Shown one piece after another: positions 1-9,029 of a DNA stretch of 35,301 bases; the stretch's first letter is position 1; each line of letters starts with the position of its first letter. The stretch comes from Grammothele lineata (taxonomy: Eukaryota; Basidiomycota; Agaricomycetes; Polyporales; Polyporaceae), in the NCBI GenBank assembly GCA_002150815.3, contig NDFF03000333.1, positions 1 to 35,301 of the forward strand. Direction: 5' to 3'. Position numbers and translations under genes: made by a program. Below the pieces are notes generated by a model. The model saw only the letters and a list, made by a program, of their open reading frames with translations. It ran no database searches and was not told the DNA's origin.

Positions 1-1727
1 AGATGTCATATTCGCAGATGTGTTTGCGGCTGGTCCAGATGTATCGTTTGCGACGCCCAGAAATGTGGTCCAAAATATAGCACTTTGGGAACCTCGAACA
101 CCCGATGTTTTCACACCCCCAGAACGCATATGTAAACCCTGTGTCTTCCGTCCACATTTCTGGAAGGCGAAAATCCTACGTTTTGGGTAGTTTTGGGATT
201 TTGTGATCACAAAAACGCCCATTTGGGGCGTCATAGAAACGCAAACAAAAAGGTGACGTCTTTAGCCCGTGGAAATGTCATATAGTATGAGGCTCTGTAA
301 ATGCTGAGCTTGAAGCTGCGTTTCTAACGACTACAAACAGCATATTTCTGATGACCGGCAATAAAATCGCAAATGCAACGCTTGGTGTGAGCGTTTAGAG
401 ATACATTTTCGGAGTCCGAAAATTCCGGAACCCCCCGGTGTGTGACTACACTTCGGCAACGTACTACCCTTTCTGAGGTTCGCGGGGCGATAGGCGTTCA
501 GCTCTCCACTGGCAAGGTAGACTTGAAGGTGTTTTCTTGGGAGCCCTCCGTCGAGCTGGGCTGTGAAGAGCCCACATAGGTATCGTTATTTAGATGGCGA
601 GTTCTCCGCTACACCATTCGTGTGTACAGCCTGGACTCAGGGAATCTGCATTGATATACCGTCTGAACGACCAAGCGGACTTTAACCGGCCCCGCACAGC
701 CGGACATTGACCAAGAAGGTGGACCTAAATACACTCAGTACTCTAACTTCTATCCACACACGGTGCAAAGGTGCACTGCGGCAGCGCACCTGGATGCTGC
801 GCTGTGGACTGTCCGTCGAGCCCGACACTGCTCGTGCCAATGTAGATCGAACACGTACGCGCACACGCGACGCGCCGAGGCAATGAGAGATCGATAGACT
901 ATTCCCAACGGGTCCACCCTCAGCACGGTGGCGGGCGCAAGGCTAATATCATGCCACCCGAGGGTCTCTGTAAGCGGAACACCTTTAGGAGACGACGCGC
1001 GCATAAAAGTGCCACTGCGGGCGATGTGGGGCTGTCAGCTGGTGGCGAGCCCCTCCGCGCTGCCCGATTTCCTACGAGCCCGCCCGGGGCCACACGCACG
1101 TCCGTGTGGATCGCGTCCCGAGCGGGCGTGTGCGAAACTCGAAAGGGGACTGAGCGATGGGGCGGCGATTGGACGCGTCGCGTGCAGAGTGCGTGTTCCG
1201 CACGAGGCGATTGAACGTCTGCCAAGGGCAAGAGTCTGGGAGAGCGGCGGCGGGAACGTGCTGCTGCGAACGGAAGGAGGGACTCGGAGGCCAGCTCGGA
1301 GGGGTTTGACGTGCCAGATCCTGATCCCTGCGGCACAGCTCTGGGCTGCGCCCGATGGGAGAGGGTGTCGAGCGACGTCGGCTGGTACGGCGCTGCTGCC
1401 GAGCGACGCGTACGCAGGCTTGATCCCACTTCCCCGATGAGTCAGCGACGGCACCGGCGCAAAAATGGGCGTTGGGGTTAGGGCCAGGGCAGAAAAGAGA
1501 TTTCATTTCCATCGCAGCTCGAAGTCTGGCTATCATGAGCTTATCGGGGCGTGGAAGTGATTGATGGGGATGATGGGTTTGGAGTCCGCTCCGAAGACAA
1601 GGCGGGGTTCTGGACGATTCGGTGTGAGGGAACCTGATATTAGCTAAGCTGGGCGCGCGGAGGGCTGGCGCGGGGCGACGCTGAAAACTCCAACAGGACC
1701 GAGAAGAGTGCTTGTACTCTGCCCGCC
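1..1727. other. Left flank without a convincing gene
   Basis: The first 680 bases are relatively AT-rich and have no long open frame. From about 690 to 1540 the DNA becomes GC-rich and several frames on both strands are open over the same bases, which is what GC-rich non-coding DNA gives; none shows a recognisable domain or codon pattern. A CATAAAAG run lies near 1004. One GGGTTAGGG motif is at 1475-1483, upstream of the bZIP gene. The last few hundred bases are probably the bZIP promoter and 5' leader. Short palindromes at the left end are listed separately. Confidence 0.5.
57..231. repeat. Cluster of short inverted repeats
   Basis: Three perfect dyads lie close together. CCAGAAATGTGG at 57-68 is matched by its reverse complement at 152-163. 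TTTTGTGATCACAAAA at 199-214 is a 16-nt perfect palindrome. ACGCCC at 215-220 and GGGCGT at 226-231 could close a hairpin with a 5-nt loop. No target-site duplication or transposase is visible, so a mobile element is not claimed. Confidence 0.5.
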
Positions 1728-4148
1728 ATGCTCGTCGACAACCCCGTCCAGCAACAGCTCTTTACTCCCTACTCCAATTCCTTCGAGGAGTTCCTCAACC
1801 TCGACCTCTACGCAGGTCCCTCAAACCCCACCGCGGGTTCCAGTGGCTCATCCCCCCACTCGTCCCCCTCCAACTCCTTCGCCGGCCTGCCCCCCACCCC
1901 GCCCGACTTCTTCTCCCTCCACGACACCCCCCTCTCCCCCAGCCCCTTCTTTTCCCTCGCCGTAGAAGATGACCAGCCAAAGCTCGCCGTCACCGTCCCT
2001 CCCGCCGCCACCATCGCCGGCTACGACTTCCTCAGCTCCTACTCCCAGCTCACCCAGATGAGCAGCCCCGACTCCTCGGGCTCCGGCTCGGCTTCGGGTT
2101 CGGGCTCCTCCTCATCACACAGCGACTCGCCAGTGAGCATCGACCCCCAGTTGATGCACACCCCAGCGCCCTCCAAGGCCGCGAGCGACTTTGACGAGGA
2201 GGAAGAGGGCGACGGCGACGACGACATCACCCTCGACGGTCTCGACACCATCCCCGAGGACTTTGTTGTCCCCGCCATCAAGGTCGGCGGCAAGGGCAAG
2301 GCCAACCGCAAGGGCACCGTCCGCGAGGGCGGCATCGTTAAGCGCACAGCCGGTGCGGAAAAGAAGGAGAACAAGCAGCCCTCGGCCATGCTCGCCACAA
2401 CCTCCTGCGACCCCGAGGACTGGCGGCCGACGCCCGAGGAGTACAAGAAGATGTCCTCCAAGGAGAAACGCCAGCTCCGCAACAAGATCAGCGCACGCAA
2501 CTTCCGTGTCCGCCGAAAGGGTATGTCCTCCCTCCTTTCTCTCCTCTTTGTCCTCTTCCTCCGTCTGTCCTTCCCCAAAATTTCGCGGCGTGCTGACCCG
2601 CCTCCCACGCAGAGTACATCACCACGCTCGAGGGCGATATCGCAGAACGTGACCGGCTCATCGATGCGATCCGCACCGAGCTCGGCTCCATGAAGAGCGA
2701 GAACGTGGCCCTCCGCCAGGAGATCGACGCGCTTAAGAAGGCGCTTCTCGACGGCCGCGGGCGGCCAGACACGCCCGTGCTCCCACCCCCCGCCCCGCTC
2801 GCCCCCGCGTCCGCGTCCGCCGCGGCGCGCACCTCCGCCTCCTCCCCCGCCCCGGCCTCGACTTCGACGCCGCGCAGCCCGCTGCTCACGCCGAACACGC
2901 GCAAGGACCTGCCGACGTCGCCGCGCCTCGGCGCGAGCGGCTTCTGGGGCGGGGCGCACGGGCACGGGATGGGCAACATCGGGAGCTTCACGCCCGTGCA
3001 CACGACGCTCGTGCCCGAGTGGGGCTCCATCCTCGGCGGGAAGCCGCCCGCGGTGGGCCGGCGGAGCCCGGCGCTCCAGGAGAACATCAACCCGAACCTC
3101 AATGGGCCTACTGCGCAGGCGCTCGCGTCGCTCCTTGCGGCGCGGGCGGACAAGGAGCAGCAGCAGAAGGAACAGCAACAGCAGCAGCAGCAGCAGCAGC
3201 AGATGACGATGGGCGGGTTCGACGCGTTCGCGGACATGAACCCGTTCACGCTCAAGTCGATGGACGCGTACGTGCCCCGTTCCTTCCCTCGCGACAATTC
3301 CAATTCCCTCGTTCGGGTACTGATCTCTTCCTCTTTTGCTCCTCTGATACAGCTACCGCATGCACCTCTGGGGCAAGATGGCGCAGCAGCAGGCCGCACA
3401 GCGCCAGAACACCTCCGCTGCCCCCCAACAGCAGTCGTCGCCGTCGCCGTCATCGTCGCCCGCGTCGTCCCCGAGCGGACTCGCGGGCGGCCTCCGCCCG
3501 CACTTCTTCGCGCGCAGCCCGACGCTCTCGGCGCTCCTCGCGGGCAAGTCCGTCGCTTCCTCCGCTTCCTCCGCTTCTGCGTCCGCGGCGTCGCTCGCGC
3601 ACCTCCTGCACCACCCCTACCCGACGCCCCCGAGCTCGCCCCCTCTCGGGCCTACCGTCTCCTCCTCCTCTCCTTCCGTTACCTCAACGTCTACCCCGGC
3701 GTCAGGGCCGAAGATGCCAGCGGACGCCCCAACGGCACAACAAGCCGTGCTCGCGTCGATGGCGTCGCAGACGCTCGCGTCGAAGCTCACGTCCGCGTTC
3801 TGGGACGCGTTCGCGCGCCCCGCGCCCGTCGCCGCCGCCGCGTTGCCCGGCTCCTCTACCTCCGCCTCCGCCTCCAACAGCAGCGGGGGGAACGCGGGGA
3901 AGAGGGAGTGGGACGCGGACAAGGTGCGGCGGATCATGGAGGGCACGGCGGAGTTGCGCGTTGTGGACGTCGAGCCGCGTCCCGCTCCCGCTGTCCCCGC
4001 CCCTGCTGCCGCTGCTGCGGCGAGTGTGGGGGCGGGGGCGACGGCGGGTGTGGCGGCGTGCGTGGCGGCGGCGAAGAAGGACTGCAAGGAGTGCGTGACG
4101 GATATATTGGCGGAGAGCATGGCGAGTCTCAATTTGGGGCGGAAGTGA
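1728..4148 (+). CDS. bZIP transcription factor
   Basis: Three exons: 1728-2520, 2613-3267, 3353-4148, predicting 747 residues. The DNA-binding part reads RQLRNKISARNFRVRRK at about residues 248-264, a bZIP basic region of the N-x7-R type. It is followed after intron 1 by a leucine-zipper heptad stretch starting EYITTLEGDIAERDRL (about 265-300). The N-terminal 200 residues are Ser/Pro/Asp-rich, with an acidic run near 160-175, and could be an activation domain (inference). A polyglutamine tract coded by CAG/CAA lies at about 3156-3201. The C-terminal half is low complexity (Ser, Ala, Pro). Introns of 92 and 85 nt have GTATGT/CAG and GTACGT/CAG ends and restore the zipper frame and ..MDAYRMHLW... 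It should act in the nucleus as a homo- or heterodimer. Which fungal bZIP subfamily it belongs to (AP-1-like, ATF-like or FlbB-like) could not be decided from reading alone. Confidence 0.88.
3156..3201 (+). repeat. Polyglutamine-coding CAG/CAA tract
   Basis: Within exon 2 of the bZIP gene, near-uninterrupted CAG/CAA codons encode KEQQQKE followed by about 11 glutamines. It is a trinucleotide repeat likely to vary in length between strains. Confidence 0.8.
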
Positions 4149-5196
4149 GGTGCCGGGAGGTGGTTGTTGTTGGTGTGTTCTTGATGTTGTGTTTGGTCTC
4201 GATGGCGTTCCTCTATAACCCTCCCCTCTTCCGCTCTTCCCCGTCTTACCCCCGTGACTGCAACCTCTTTCGAACCGTTTTCGCTCCCCACCACGCCCGG
4301 CGAGTCGAGCGTCCCCACCTTCGTTATTGTGTATCCCTTTCCCCTTTTCTCTCTCCCCTTCCTCTGTCGTCAGATCGCCCTCTTTAACTATTCGCCGTTT
4401 AATGGTCCCCCGATAACGAAAGTAGCCGTAAACCCCCCTCCTTCGTGAATCGTGCCGTCGCTCTCCGAATCTGGATTTGGACTCCCCTGCCCCTTGTCCC
4501 CTGCCCTCGTCCCTCGACACTCGGTCCTGTTCTTGGCTCCCGCTCCCGAAGTACTCCCCGCTCCGCCCCCGCCGTCGTCGATCCTAGTCCCAGTCACAGT
4601 CCCAGTCGTCGCTCCGCCCCGTCCAGCCGCTCCCTCTCCTTTCGATTCCCCAAACTCCGAACCTATTTAGTCCGCGGACCCATCACCACCACCACCTCCC
4701 TCCTACTCTGCTCTCATGAGTGGGGTAGGATAAGGAGGTGGGACCGGGTCTGCGCGTTGTACATAGCTCCCCTCCCTGTCTCCCTGTCCTCGTCGTCCAT
4801 TGTCCGTCGTCCGTTATCCGAGACTCGAACCGAATCGTACCCGATACTCTGTCGAATAGTCGAAACTCTGTATGAATAGCTAGCTGGCCTCTCGGTGCTT
4901 TGAATGATAGATATCGGTTATAACCATCTGTTGGCCTGTGTGGGGTTTGGTTTTGGGTGGGCGGGGCGGAGGTTGGATCGCGGGATCTCGGAGAGGGGTC
5001 GTGCAGTCTGGTTAGGGACGTTTTCTTCGACGCATACAGCCAGGTCCAGGCTGTACGTACATAAGTCCCACGAGTGCATGGGAGGAGGACCAAGTACTGG
5101 ATACGCGGGTCCAGTGTGATGCCCTACTACGCGCGAAGGCTAGTACGCCAATATACTCATGAGCATGACCCCGTTCTGGAGGCCCGAAATCTACTA
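4149..5196. other. bZIP 3' flank, pyrimidine-rich intergenic DNA
   Basis: About 1 kb after the bZIP stop codon. From about 4210 to 4850 the + strand is strongly C/T-biased with short imperfect repeats such as the CCGTCGTCC-type runs near 4790-4825 and AGTCCCAGTC-type runs near 4585-4610. Open frames here are consequences of this bias. No gene is supported. Confidence 0.5.
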
Positions 5197-5631
5197 CTAC
5201 GTCGCCCACCCGCCTCCCTGCTCAGGCGGAGGCAGCGGGGGGTACTCAGGGCCCTTGTACCTCAAGACGATGCACCACCGCATCTCCCCATCCCTGCCCC
5301 CATCCCCGCCTGCGTACCCCCCACTTCCACCTCCACCTCCACTCCCGCCACCTCCGCCGTTCCTACTAGTAGACCCACCCGAGGCCTTCGACGTAGCTTG
5401 GTCCACAGCAGCTGTGAGCAGCTGCGAGACGATCCCGCCCCCGCCGCGTCGGCGCCCACCGGCGCGGCGGCGGCCGAAGCCGGGGCCGGGGCTGGAGTCG
5501 TAGGAGTCGTAGGAGTCGTAGGAGTCGCGGTCGCGGTAGGTGCTGCGCGTGCCGTTGCCGCTGCTGTTGTCGTTGTTGTACGCGGACTGGATGGGCTGGG
5601 TGGGTTGGAGGATGACGGAGGCGTCGATCAT
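5197..5631 (-). CDS. Possible small Gly/Arg-rich protein
   Basis: A single open frame of 144 codons starting MIDASVILQPTQPIQSAYNN. It has Asn/Ser-rich, DSY-repeat (SYDSYDSYDS), Arg/Gly (FGRRRAGGRRRGGGG) and Gly-rich segments around a short ordinary stretch (IVSQLLTAAVDQATSKASGG). The DSY repeat comes from a 9-nt tandem repeat at 5494-5527. Upstream in the same frame the sequence YFWHPR follows a plausible acceptor (..CCACAG), so the true start may be in an upstream exon. However, the best donor (GTAAGT near 5740) after a short ATG exon does not give the right phase. A 114-codon frame on the + strand (5159-5503, MSMTPFWRPEIYYY..) overlaps it. No family is recognised, and either strand or neither may be coding. 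Confidence 0.35.
   Translation of the reverse strand: MIDASVILQPTQPIQSAYNNDNSSGNGTRSTYRDRDSYDSYDSYDSSPGPGFGRRRAGGRRRGGGGIVSQLLTAAVDQATSKASGGSTSRNGGGGGSGGGGGSGGYAGGDGGRDGEMRWCIVLRYKGPEYPPLPPPEQGGGWAT
5494..5527. repeat. 9-nt tandem repeat (GGAGTCGTA)
   Basis: Three full copies and one partial copy of GGAGTCGTA in tandem. On the minus strand this codes the DSY tripeptide repeat of the possible small protein. Confidence 0.85.
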
Positions 5632-6061
5632 GCGGGGGTGCCAGAAGTACTGTGGTTTGGAAGAAGTGCGTGAGTGGTGGGAGAAGATGAGATGGATGAG
5701 AAGTGACTAGACGCAACTTGTACGGTACGATAGTTTACTTACACCGGACGCTCATTACTAGCTACGCGCTTCTCGTTTAGGTTTGGGACCGCCTACGCAA
5801 GGGGGTCACGGAAATTGATACACCTACTCGATATAAAAAACAAGACCTGAGGCACGGCTCGGAGGAGGCGAGTCGGAGGTGGCCACCTACTAGGCGCCGG
5901 CGTCTGACCCCATGGGTCGGAGTGCGAGATATCGTTCGGAGCAGACGGCCCGGGCTTGACCCGAACGCCTCACGGTCCTCGAACTCTGTCTCCTGTCCTT
6001 TAGCGGTGCCACCAGCACGCTATTCATCCATTGCTACTCCATCCTCTGATAGATAACGACT
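5632..6061. other. Intergenic region upstream of the Crinkler-like gene
   Basis: It holds a TATAAAAAA run at 5832-5840 on the + strand, about 220 nt upstream of the ATG at 6062. It could be a TATA element for that gene if its leader is long. No coding frame is supported. Confidence 0.4.
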
Positions 6062-8419
6062 ATGTCTTCCCCGTCTTCGTCTTCAAAGCCCCCGGCTAAA
6101 AGGGCCAAGGTACGCGCGCCGACGCTCACCGCGAACTTAAATTCATCCTTGTCCACCCTTAGGTTTCGGAGGTACGCAACGCGCTGTCCGATTCTCTTTT
6201 GCGTGCTTCTGAAAACGTAGTCACATATTCTTCAGCGCCGTATCATCATCTTGTCTTCCCAGCTGTATGGTCCCTCTCTGTCGCCCATCACTGTGGACAT
6301 TGAAAACGACACATCCGTCAACGAAGTACTGGAAGTGATAGCTGCGAGCTGGACTGTTGACGTGAGCCATGTGTCTTTGCACAAGGTTCGTCACTCTTAT
6401 ACACTCAATATGCCTACACTCAGTACCCCTGCTAGCTCTACAAACCCTGGCCGGTCAAAAACCGCTCTGTTCTGGATCACGGTTTGAGGGGCTCGGGTCG
6501 TTTCAGACATTACGACCCCAGCTCTCTTCCGACTACCCAATCCGTCTCTTCAGTGGCTCCCGATGATGTGGAGCACAGTAGCCTTCTGGCTATTTTCAGA
6601 CATCCCGGTACGTTGCTCTATCAGTAATTTACGCGACTGAATCATTGCTTAGTCTCTGCGTCTCGCATCCAGGTTTTGCAGATGTCGCACATGTCCGCTC
6701 GGCACCGGATCACCTTCTCTGGGCACTGGAATGGCACAGACGGATCCGTGTCCAACACGAGGATCCATTCGAGGCACGAGGGGAGTTCCGTTTTGTCAAG
6801 TCAGAGTTCCTCAAGCATCTTCCTCACCTGGAGCACATCTTGGTGCGGGATGAGTACACGAAGTTATGGGACTACATCGACACCTCCCGAAGCAGTCTGG
6901 TCGTGCTTGGACAGCCTGGTATCGGTCGGTCAAGTCGTGGATGCGCGTTCTCTCCATCTATAATGCTTATTCGGGCTTTCTAGGGAAGACCATCTTCTTA
7001 TATTATGCCTTGCTGATGGCGCTCCAACGACTCAAGTCGACTGTTCTTTTCGCTATTGCTTATGATCAGATCACCCTCTTCGAGCCAGATGGCGTCCGTC
7101 ATATCAATCATAACCAGATTTCCCACCCTGACCTGTGCCTTGTCGACGCATCTGCAAATCTCAGCCTCATCAAAACGGCAGCATCCCCAAAGCCCGTGAT
7201 TCTGTCATCCTCTCCTCGCAAAGAGCACTTCAAAACATTTGCTAAACAACAAATGGCTGAATTCTGGATTATGGAGCTATGGAGTGAAGCGGAAATGGCC
7301 GCTCTTGCGTAAGTCCCGAAAGTCTCACTGGGCGTCTCGGCTTACAGCTTTCGTACAGGGACTGCATCGAAACTCCGCCCGACTGCTATTCGCCTGTGGA
7401 ACTCTTCCATCTCCTAGGACCGTCTGCTCGACGGTGTATGTCGAAGATCAAGAAGGATGCTGACCTGAATGGCAAGTTCGCGCAGTTGGACATACCCCTA
7501 GCTTCCACTGGCGATCTCAAGAGGATTATTACGGGGACTCTTTCAGACCTTCCCGCAAATCAGCACGTTGACAGCTTTCACGAGAAGTTCTACATGCAAC
7601 CACGCCGGGAATCCGAACGGCCTTCCTTCACAATCAGCGGAGCCTTCCAATACGTCATCCCCACCGGTCTTCTTCTTCAAATAGTGCTCAAAGCCATTGA
7701 CGATACGCAGTATGACTTACTCGAGAAGTTGTTCGCCGAAACCGAACCATTTCGTGCCTTCGCCGGACCTGCCCTCGAAGTCTTGGCAATTGTCAAGACT
7801 CATCATCGTCCTCTACACTGCCTTGTTGGTGCGAACGAGACGGAGTACATCATACCCATACTCGAACACCAACTCCTTTTTCACAAGTTCTTCCACGGCG
7901 ACTTCGCACGGGACCGCATCTTCCTCTCACCTACAAGTTTCCCCACGATTGACGCGTTTGCTGTCTGGAATGAGGGGAAGAAGGCGGCATTCATCCAGGT
8001 CACCCTCGCCAAGCAACATGCCTTGAAGGGCGATGCGATCCGCCTACTTTTGAATGCTGCCGTTAGCATTGGTCACAACCCCGAATCCATGGAGCTGTAC
8101 TTCATCTATATTGTTCGTGATCATGAGGCTGGTCGCAAGCTGGTTCGGGCCCTTGGTCAAGGGGCAGGTATCTTTACTCCATGGTGGGGAAGCAGACCGC
8201 CACGGAAGCTCAGCATCCAAGTGGGTTACAGCGTGGTAGACCTTCCTTCGTTACAGGAACACTCGGTGAGCCAGATCGTTTTCGAAGTTCGCACTGCGCC
8301 TACAGGACCTCACGTGTATTTCGCTGCAGCTTAAGGCGGATCAGTTGACCGATTTCGTACTGGAGCCAGAGCCGGACATGGGTTCGGAGGCTGCCGAGGC
8401 GGGTGGATCAGTTGTCTGA
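6062..8419 (+). CDS. Crinkler-like protein: Ubl header, P-loop NTPase, PD-(D/E)XK-like nuclease
   Basis: Eight exons: 6062-6109, 6163-6171, 6236-6385, 6436-6607, 6673-6924, 6984-7308, 7359-8265, 8330-8419; 650 residues. The N-terminus has a short basic run (KPPAKRAK), then a ubiquitin-like header (about residues 20-100: RRIIILSSQLYG.., ITVDIENDTSVNEVLEVIAA.., VSHVSLHK). A P-loop NTPase follows: Walker A GQPGIGKT at 206-213, made only when the 59-nt intron is removed; a hydrophobic-Asp strand (DLCLVDAS) as probable Walker B; then VILSSSPRKEH. The last third carries a degenerate PD-(D/E)XK-type pattern: an Asp in TIDAF (about 517) and QVT (532-534) before KQHALK. This order is that of fungal and oomycete Crinkler (CRN) proteins, whose nuclease domains are thought to act on DNA in the nucleus (known of the family). 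Secretion is not predicted: no signal peptide is visible. If the last intron is kept the protein ends at 8334 instead. Confidence 0.78.
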
Positions 8420-9029
8420 GGGAATGAGTTAGGAGCGGTCGTGTACTACTAGTGGTTTGTACGATATGATGGTGTGCGACTCTTGGTGACAATCGTTTGA
8501 ATCTGAATCGATCCCGATGTTGGTATGGCCCAGTATAAATAGCGGTGTGCGTACGGCTTTAGGGCTCCCAGCGGAGATGAATGGAGCTAGATATGTGCTA
8601 TCTATGCCACTATGCCGAGCGGACGCGCCAGCTCCGCGGTCTCGCTAATGGGCTAGTACTCGTGAACACCGCCACTCGATACAACGAAGCAATGAAGCGC
8701 ACCAACCGGTCCGAGATTCTTGAAAACCTCGCTACCCGTATTTCTGTTACTCCCTTCTCAAGACGGGCGAGAGCCAAAGAATGACTCATACATACGAACT
8801 TTGCATTTCCCTCACCAAAGCGGCCGGCTACACAAAGTATGAATGGTGGAAGTAGCGTGCAGGATATAACGCGGTACAACTTAATCAACACTTCTGCGCG
8901 TCGTAACAGAGAAACAAGGAGAGGTTAAAGGATGTGATTGTGTGGATGAGACTAGGAGGACGCGTTAGGCAAAATGTAATATAGGTGAGTCTTGTTGGAC
9001 TCTACCGGAGGAGAAAGGGCTACTCTGGA
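8420..9029. other. Intergenic region with a TATA box and a small open frame
   Basis: A clear TATAAATA is at 8534-8541 (+), and about 40 nt later an ATG at 8581 opens a 67-codon frame ending at 8784 (MELDMCYLCHYAERTRQLRG..). It has no recognisable domain, and a 93-codon frame overlaps it on the minus strand. It is recorded only as a candidate microprotein or leader of a non-coding transcript. Confidence 0.3.

Noticed and set aside
920..1536. Several 140-170-codon frames on both strands
   Set aside because: Four or more frames are open over the same GC-rich bases, none has a domain or a plausible splice structure; this is expected in GC-rich non-coding DNA.
2039..3178. 379-codon minus-strand frame across the bZIP gene
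   Set aside because: It is antisense to a well-supported bZIP domain and is Arg/Gly-rich nonsense produced by C-rich third positions.
5366..5716. Minus-strand 116-codon frame joined to an ATGAGCGTCCGGT exon
   Set aside because: The splice phase works, but the product is a Pro/Arg/Leu string without protein-like character; the overlapping frame ending at 5197 is more plausible.
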